The translations under genes and the position numbers were made by a program. A stretch of DNA of 10,126 nucleotides from Kiritimatiellia bacterium (GTDB lineage Bacteria; Verrucomicrobiota; Kiritimatiellia; UBA8416). The stretch's first letter is position 1; each line of letters starts with the position of its first letter. This document shows positions 5,843 through 10,126 of the stretch, in pieces. Below the pieces are notes generated by a model. That model was not told the DNA's origin, did not search any database, and saw only the letters and a program-made list of their open reading frames with translations. The stretch is taken from positions 1 to 10,126 of the forward strand of contig SLBU01000100.1 in NCBI GenBank assembly GCA_007126175.1, given 5' to 3'.

Positions 5843-7966
5843 TTATTCCTGTGATTCCTGTGGCAAATGTGGCTCGAACTTGCGTCGGCGGGCAGCGCGT
5901 GATTGCTGCGAGGCTTGCAATGCGGTCTTGTACAGCAATTCTTGTGAACGGACTTTGGCCTGGTTGGCACTGGCACTCGGGCGCTGATACGTACCATCGG
6001 ATTGCATGATCCTCGCCTTTACGTTGTCGCTCAAAGCCGCCTTGAGAATGGCTGACAAACGCTTGCGGATCGCACGATTTTCCACGGGAATCATAAGCTC
6101 GATCCTACGACTCAAATTGCGTGGCATCCAGTCCGCACTTCCGATGTACATTTGTTTGCCACCACCGTGGTGGAAGTAGAAGATGCGGCTATGTTCGAGG
6201 TAGCGATCGATAATGCTGACGACGCGAATGGATTCGCTCAGCCCAGGAATGCCGGGGCGCAGACAGCAGATGCCCCGGACGATGAGCTGGATGTCCACCC
6301 CGGCTTGCGAGGCGCGATAGAGCGCGGCAATGACTTCCGGGTCGACGAGGGCATTCATCTTGGCGATGATTTGCGCTTTGCGTCCCTGTGCACGTTGGGC
6401 GGTCTCTGCATCAATCAATTCAAGCAGGCGTTGGCGCAAATCGATCGGAGCCTGCACAAACTTCAAGTACGATTGGGGTTCACTATACCCACACACGGTA
6501 TTGAAAAATGCTGATGCGTCAATGCCGAGTTCGTCGTTACGGGTCAGGATCCCGACATCGGTGTACAACTGTGCTGTTTTGGCGTTATAATTGCCTGTGC
6601 CCACATGCAGATAGCGCACGATGCCTTCGACCTCCCGACGAACGACCAGGCAGATTTTGGCATGCGTCTTAAGCCCTTTGATGCCATACACGATCTGCAC
6701 TCCACTGCGCTCGAGTTTCTCGGCCCAGGCAATATTGTTCTCCTCGTCAAAACGCGCCTTGAGCTCGACAAGTGCCGTGACCGCTTTGCCTGCTTCGGCC
6801 GCCTTGCGCAAAGCGGCAATCACCGGGCTATCTTTGCCCGTGCGATACAAGACCATCTTGATTGCAAGGACATCCGGATCCGAGGCCGCTTCATCCAGGA
6901 AGCGCACTACGGGGTCAAACGATTCATACGGATGACTCAACAACAAATCCTGCGCCGTAATCTGTTCAAAGAGCGGACGCGTGGCATCGATATCGGCAGG
7001 TTGACAAGGCTTCCAGGTTTCATAGCGCAAATGCTTGTGCGTGTCGCTCTCGTAAAATGATTGGAAATCCTGGATTTGTAATGGAACCTGCGTCGTAATG
7101 GTTTCCGCTGCCGAAACGTTGAGTAGTTTCTGTAGATAGCGTATCGATCGTGTTGATGCCGCGGCATGAGACACCTCGAGCCGGACGCAACCACTTGTCT
7201 TTCGCTGGCGTAGCGCCCGCAGCATCGAACGGGATAGATCCATTGCGTAGGTTTCGTCCACGTGAATATCGGCATTGCGTGTCGTGCGGAACGTAACACA
7301 CTCACGTACCGATATGCCGGGAAAGAAGGCCGACGCGAACAGGGCAATAGCATCCTCCAGCAGGACAAAACCGGATTGATCAGGCGTGCTGCCCGCAATC
7401 GGAACGAATCGCGATAAATGCGCAGGCACCGGAATCAGCGCGTAGCGTGGTATCCGTTTGCGTGGGGCGGGCGCCAATACCGCCAGGACGTACAGCCCCA
7501 GATTTCGTAACAAGGGAAGACGTTGGCCTGGGCGCAGCGCAACCGGCGTAATCACGGGATAGATCCGGTTTTCAAACAGGGATCGCAGGTCTTCCTGCTG
7601 GGTTGTGTCTAACTGATCGGGCGAGGTGGGACAGAGCCCTTCGGTTTGCATGGCAGGTATCAACGATTGCTGATATAAAAGCTCCATTTTGTTGAGAATG
7701 CGACGGATTTCCTCATTCGCGGCCCGACGTTGCTGGGCCGGGGAAAATCCGGATTGGTCGGGCTCTTGCACGCCCGCCTCCTGCATCAGCTTCAACCCGC
7801 CCATGCGCACCATAAAAAACTCGTCGAGATTAGAGGCGGTGATGGTCAAGAATAGTAAGCGGTCAAGCAGGGGGACGGCAGTGTCGGCAGCTTCTTCGAG
7901 GACCCGTTCATTGAATGCCAACCAGCTCAATTCTCGATTCAGTATGGGGAGAGGGGTGGGGCTCAT
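5843..7966 (-). CDS. ppk1: Polyphosphate kinase 1
   Basis: PPK1 reversibly transfers the ATP gamma-phosphate onto polyphosphate, often at the inner membrane. From the ATG at 7966 the protein has 707 residues, close to the usual ~690. The N-terminal domain opens with LNRELSWLAFNERVLEEA. The catalytic domains show VLYRTGKDSPV with Arg375, VELKARFDEENN with Arg405, GLKTHAK with His435 (the phosphohistidine residue), HVGTGNYN, DRYLEHSRIFYF with His592, and YIGSADWMPRNL. These numbers coincide with those I recall for the E. coli residues. A basic, Gln/Ser-rich tail follows residue 655. The frame stays open upstream to 8119, but the family start is at LNRELSW and AAAGGA sits 8 bases before the ATG at 7966. 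That ATG overlaps the stop of the upstream ppx/gppA gene as ATGA, implying translational coupling. The leu promoter begins 5 bp past its stop. Confidence 0.97.
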   Translation of the reverse strand: MSPTPLPILNRELSWLAFNERVLEEAADTAVPLLDRLLFLTITASNLDEFFMVRMGGLKLMQEAGVQEPDQSGFSPAQQRRAANEEIRRILNKMELLYQQSLIPAMQTEGLCPTSPDQLDTTQQEDLRSLFENRIYPVITPVALRPGQRLPLLRNLGLYVLAVLAPAPRKRIPRYALIPVPAHLSRFVPIAGSTPDQSGFVLLEDAIALFASAFFPGISVRECVTFRTTRNADIHVDETYAMDLSRSMLRALRQRKTSGCVRLEVSHAAASTRSIRYLQKLLNVSAAETITTQVPLQIQDFQSFYESDTHKHLRYETWKPCQPADIDATRPLFEQITAQDLLLSHPYESFDPVVRFLDEAASDPDVLAIKMVLYRTGKDSPVIAALRKAAEAGKAVTALVELKARFDEENNIAWAEKLERSGVQIVYGIKGLKTHAKICLVVRREVEGIVRYLHVGTGNYNAKTAQLYTDVGILTRNDELGIDASAFFNTVCGYSEPQSYLKFVQAPIDLRQRLLELIDAETAQRAQGRKAQIIAKMNALVDPEVIAALYRASQAGVDIQLIVRGICCLRPGIPGLSESIRVVSIIDRYLEHSRIFYFHHGGGKQMYIGSADWMPRNLSRRIELMIPVENRAIRKRLSAILKAALSDNVKARIMQSDGTYQRPSASANQAKVRSQELLYKTALQASQQSRAARRRKFEPHLPQESQE

Positions 7967-9558
7967 AAACGGGTTCCTTTCAAGGTCTGGCGGACAACCA
8001 CATCCAGACCGTAGATCTGGGTGAAGAGGTCGGCGCGCTCGTTGATCTGTTTCTGGATCAACGGCAAATTCGTAACGGCATTGGTGATGATGACGAGGGA
8101 ACGGTCCTGTTGCTGGCATGTCAGCGAAACCTGCTGACGATCCTTCTGCACATCAAAGACATTGGCAATGCGTAAAATGGCGGCCAGGCGTGAAACAATC
8201 AGACGATCCCGTCGATTCAGGTTCGTGAAGGGGGTATGACTCGGTTTCGGGGCCGAGCGGCGATGGTAACGTGCAACGAGCGCGGCGAGCTGCACGTCGC
8301 GTGCGCTGAAACCGAAAATATCGCTATTGGCAATGAGATAATACGAGTGTTTATGGTGTGCCCGATCATTGATATAGCCCCCCACTTCATGCAGTAATGC
8401 AGCCACGGTCAGGATCATCTCTTCTCGAGCATTAAAGCGGTGCTGCGGTTGCAGGAAGTGCAATATCGTGAGGGCGTAGTGGCACACATGCCGGGCATGG
8501 CGCATGTCTACGCCATAGCGCGCCCCGACCTCCAGGGCAGAATTTACAATCTGTTCTTTGAACTCAGCCGTCCAGACGCCGCCGGTGGCCATTTCCGTGA
8601 GCATCCCTGTACGCAGATTCACTTCTGCCACAAAAATACGTTTCACCTTCAAGAGTGCCGCCAGGCGGCAATAGATCAGCAGGGCCGGTCGGATCGTATC
8701 CGCATCTTCATACGACAGGTGGTAACGCGACACCAATACATCCGGACTTAACGGGAGCAGCGAATCGGTCAGCTCCTGCAGGGCCGCCACGGATAAGGTT
8801 GTCAAGTTGTGGCGATCCCAGTCGGGGAGCAAGATTGCAGCCGCAAAACGCATGTCCGCCCCAAGCGCCAGAATGCCAAGCGAGCGGGTAGGCGAGATGG
8901 CATTGCGAATCTGTTCGGCGGTTTCGTCGATGGTCTGCCGCATGATCTGCCACGTTCGTTGTCGCGACACGGCCATGTCATCCAGCGACTGGGCCAGGCG
9001 CAGCGACCCGAGACGATACATGTGGGAACTGGTCACTTTTCCTCGATGGAACATCAACGTTTCGGTGCTGCCGCCACCAATCTCAATTACCAACGTGTCA
9101 GACTTCTTGAACGATATCCGTTTTCCCAGCACGGGACGAACCGCACGGTAGGTTAATCGGTTGATTTCGGCCTCTTCGAGTGTCTGGACTTCAACGCCGG
9201 TCGCAATCAGGATACGGTCGAGAAAGGCATCCCGATTGGTAGCCTCTCGCACCGCACTACTGGCAACCGCGCGCACCCGATCCGTCGAGGGGGCCAGACC
9301 ATATTCGAGCAGGACGCGCGTAAAGCTCTGAATCGCCGAGACGCAGGCTTCGGTTGTGCGCCGACCAATCCCACCGGTGGTAAAAGTGTCCCGCCCGAGC
9401 GATATCGATTGCTGCAGGGAATCCAGGATCCGCGTCACCTGGTGCCGGTGCACTTGCGCGATAATCATGCGCACCGAGGTGGACCCCAGCTCGATCACGG
9501 CAAAAAGATCTTGCGCCGAAACACTTGCCGGGGGGCTATCCGTACTTTTCTTTTTCAA
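7963..9558 (-). CDS. ppx: Ppx/GppA-family phosphatase (exopolyphosphatase or pppGpp phosphohydrolase)
   Basis: This family removes terminal phosphates from polyphosphate and/or converts pppGpp to ppGpp. With the TTG start at 9558 it has 531 residues, similar to the long PPX/GppA proteins. Features in order are phosphate loop VIELGSTSVRM (21-31), AVASSAVREATNRDAF (98-113), LEEAEINRL (127-135), EIGGGSTE (159-166), and a C-terminal HD-like domain with LLHEVGGYIND (388-398) and HHKHSYYLI (401-409). Both phosphate-binding motifs have Glu (E23, E159) where Asp is usual. Start choice is uncertain: TTG 9558 is preceded by GAGGAG at 9568-9563, while an in-frame TTG at 9594 (543 aa) and GTG at 9588 lack a good site. 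The stop overlaps the ppk1 start by 4 bases. Shared transcription with ppk1 supports exopolyphosphatase activity, but sequence alone does not separate Ppx from GppA. Confidence 0.93.
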   Translation of the reverse strand: MKKKSTDSPPASVSAQDLFAVIELGSTSVRMIIAQVHRHQVTRILDSLQQSISLGRDTFTTGGIGRRTTEACVSAIQSFTRVLLEYGLAPSTDRVRAVASSAVREATNRDAFLDRILIATGVEVQTLEEAEINRLTYRAVRPVLGKRISFKKSDTLVIEIGGGSTETLMFHRGKVTSSHMYRLGSLRLAQSLDDMAVSRQRTWQIMRQTIDETAEQIRNAISPTRSLGILALGADMRFAAAILLPDWDRHNLTTLSVAALQELTDSLLPLSPDVLVSRYHLSYEDADTIRPALLIYCRLAALLKVKRIFVAEVNLRTGMLTEMATGGVWTAEFKEQIVNSALEVGARYGVDMRHARHVCHYALTILHFLQPQHRFNAREEMILTVAALLHEVGGYINDRAHHKHSYYLIANSDIFGFSARDVQLAALVARYHRRSAPKPSHTPFTNLNRRDRLIVSRLAAILRIANVFDVQKDRQQVSLTCQQQDRSLVIITNAVTNLPLIQKQINERADLFTQIYGLDVVVRQTLKGTRL

Positions 9559-9632
9559 TGCTCTCCTCGCTTCGCTTCCTGCGGTCACTTGCAAGCACGC
9601 CTGACGCTAAAAACGGGTGCTGGTCAGGGGGA

Positions 9633-9800
9633 TTACCCCTCTAACGACTGGGGGTCGCACAGGTTTTTTTTGCTATTGGCCACCCGGATACATTTCGCAC
9701 AGACATACTGCGGTGCGGAAACAGATTCCGAAAATGCCTCCAAATCCTTTTTCAAATGTTTCTTATCCCATTTGCACATGCGTTTTGGTGTGCTCCCCAT
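9633..9800 (-). CDS. Small four-cysteine (zinc-ribbon-like) protein, 55 aa
   Basis: This 55-residue basic protein reads MGSTPKRMCKWDKKHLKK at its start, then has YVCAKCIRVANSKK (32-45) and a terminal LCDP. Cys9, Cys34, Cys37 and Cys48 could bind one zinc. It resembles small uncharacterised bacterial proteins with a YVCxKCxRxA core, from memory only. The start at 9800 is favoured over the longer frame to 9929 because GCGGAGG lies 6 bases before this ATG and the upstream extension would cross the predicted promoter. It is the first gene after a - strand promoter and lies 74 bp upstream of the ppx/gppA start at 9558 with no convincing terminator between, so it probably shares that transcript. 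No signal peptide or membrane segment is seen. Function is unknown. Confidence 0.78.
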   Translation of the reverse strand: MGSTPKRMCKWDKKHLKKDLEAFSESVSAPQYVCAKCIRVANSKKNLCDPQSLEG

Positions 9801-9824
9801 CGTATACCTCCGCTGTTTCGTCCG

Positions 9825-9853
9825 TGTATACGTCAAACCCGCGCCCGTTGCAA
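9825..9853 (-). promoter_or_regulatory. Candidate promoter for the 55-aa gene and polyphosphate operon
   Basis: TTGCAA (9853-9848) and TATACA (9830-9825) are separated by 17 bases. Each matches four of six consensus positions. The predicted start near 9818 would give a short leader containing the GGAGG ribosome site. The match is moderate, but position and spacing are right. Confidence 0.5.
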
Positions 9854-9884
9854 ACCGATATGTGTTAGAATTGCATGGGAACAC

Positions 9885-9913
9885 TTGACATTCGGCGGGG
9901 TAATGCGTATTGA
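9885..9913 (+). promoter_or_regulatory. Candidate promoter for tRNA-Val
   Basis: A perfect TTGACA at 9885-9890 is followed after 17 bases by TATTGA (9908-9913). The predicted start near 9920 lies about 12 bases before the tRNA. The -10 box is imperfect. It is divergent from the candidate promoter of the 55-aa gene, with about 30 bp between the two -35 boxes. Confidence 0.6.
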
Positions 9914-9931
9914 TACACGCAATTCGCAAGA

Positions 9932-10008
9932 GGGCGATTAGCTCAGTTGGTTAGAGCGCCTGCTTCACACGCAGGAGGTCACAGATTCGAGTTCTGTATC
10001 GCCCACCA
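9932..10008 (+). tRNA. tRNA-Val (anticodon CAC)
   Basis: A complete 77-base cloverleaf is visible. The acceptor stem GGGCGAT (9932-9938) pairs with ATCGCCC (9998-10004). The D stem is GCTC/GAGC (9941-9944, 9954-9957). The anticodon stem CCTGC/GCAGG (9959-9963, 9971-9975) encloses loop TTCACAC with anticodon CAC at 9966-9968, which reads GUG. The variable loop has five bases. The T arm is ACAGA-TTCGAGT-TCTGT (9981-9997). Discriminator A and the CCA end (10006-10008) are encoded. All stems are perfectly paired. Confidence 0.97.
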
Positions 10009-10034
10009 ATAAACACAGGGGTTTTATGGGGGTC

Positions 10035-10068
10035 AGGTTGCTTAAGGTTGCTTAAGTTGGACAACCTC
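10035..10068. repeat. 10-bp tandem repeat with adjoining inverted repeat, 3' of tRNA-Val
   Basis: AGGTTGCTTA occurs twice head to tail (10035-10044 and 10045-10054). The second copy also begins an inverted repeat, AGGTTG (10045-10050) with CAACCT (10063-10068), around an 11-base spacer. The block follows GGGGGTCAGG, a string reminiscent of the ends of small transposase-associated elements. Its function is unknown. It could be the border of a mobile element, a recombination site or a weak hairpin. Confidence 0.55.
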
Positions 10069-10126
10069 CCGCTTTTCAGGGTATGTTTTGTACTGTTCCA
10101 GAAAGCTAGCAGATGCAGAACAGCGA
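10042..10126 (-). CDS. Possible 3' end of a gene running out of the window
   Basis: From the right edge one - strand frame (first full codon at 10125) stays open for 27 codons to a TAA at 10042-10044. It ends SFLEQYKTYPEKREVVQLKQP, with a plausible soluble-protein composition. The stop falls inside the tandem repeat. No start lies within the window. So short an open frame can arise by chance, and I cannot name a family. If real, it could belong to a transposase or other accessory gene beyond the edge. Confidence 0.25.
   Translation of the reverse strand, partial: RCSASASFLEQYKTYPEKREVVQLKQP

Noticed and set aside
7967..8119. 51-codon N-terminal extension of ppk1
   Set aside because: The extension lies inside the ppx/gppA coding region, its sequence is unlike PPK1, and a good ribosome site and the family start are at 7966.
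9600..9628. Inverted repeat CCTGAC/GTCAGG between the 55-aa gene and ppx as a terminator
   Set aside because: It has only 6 bp of stem with a 17-base loop and no T-run on either strand, so it is not a convincing terminator.
9801..9929. 43-codon N-terminal extension of the 55-aa protein
   Set aside because: It crosses the predicted promoter, lacks a ribosome site, and a strong GGAGG precedes the ATG at 9800.
9932..10008. Integration site with duplicated tRNA-Val 3' end
   Set aside because: The tRNA is a prime location, but no second copy of its 3' end and no integrase are visible in the window.
1..10126. CRISPR array, rRNA or complete insertion sequence
   Set aside because: No regularly spaced repeats, rRNA segments or complete transposase genes were seen on either strand.

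Overview
The window is an ordinary chromosomal stretch of a Gram-negative-like bacterium with balanced base composition and normal bacterial signals (AAAGG/GGAGG ribosome binding sites, sigma70-type promoters). No gene fixes the taxon. A short alanyl-tRNA synthetase beside complete leucine, shikimate, prepilin-processing and polyphosphate genes would fit a little-studied phylum such as Kiritimatiellota/Lentisphaerota of the PVC group. That placement is a weak inference.

Layout. From the left, on the + strand, lie a short-form alaS (48-1835) and a small cysteine-rich zinc-ribbon-like protein (1842-2258) coupled to it. The second gene converges on, and overlaps by 21 bp, a - strand operon read right to left: leuA (5592-4018), aroE (3994-3122) and a type IV prepilin peptidase (3113-2238), with gaps of only 23 and 8 bp. 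Upstream of leuA, 5593-5838 holds a promoter, a 26-codon leader ORF with clustered Leu codons, a complementary antiterminator segment and an intrinsic terminator: a predicted leucine attenuator. Further right, also on the - strand, is a polyphosphate operon: a 55-residue four-cysteine protein (9800-9633), a Ppx/GppA phosphatase (9558-7963) and polyphosphate kinase ppk1 (7966-5843), the last two sharing an ATGA stop/start. A divergent + strand promoter drives tRNA-Val(CAC) (9932-10008). The last ~120 bp hold a short tandem repeat and possibly the 3' end of a gene or mobile element continuing beyond the window.

How the genes work together. leuA commits carbon to leucine, and its leader probably senses charged tRNA-Leu. 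Since aroE and the prepilin peptidase follow with almost no spacing, leucine supply may also tune shikimate flux and pilus/secretion assembly. ppk1 and the Ppx/GppA protein make and break polyphosphate (or pppGpp) from one transcript. The most interesting item is the leuA attenuator. Secondary points are the doubly reduced AlaRS, the NAD-type signature in AroE, and Asp-to-Glu changes in two phosphate-binding motifs of the Ppx/GppA protein.
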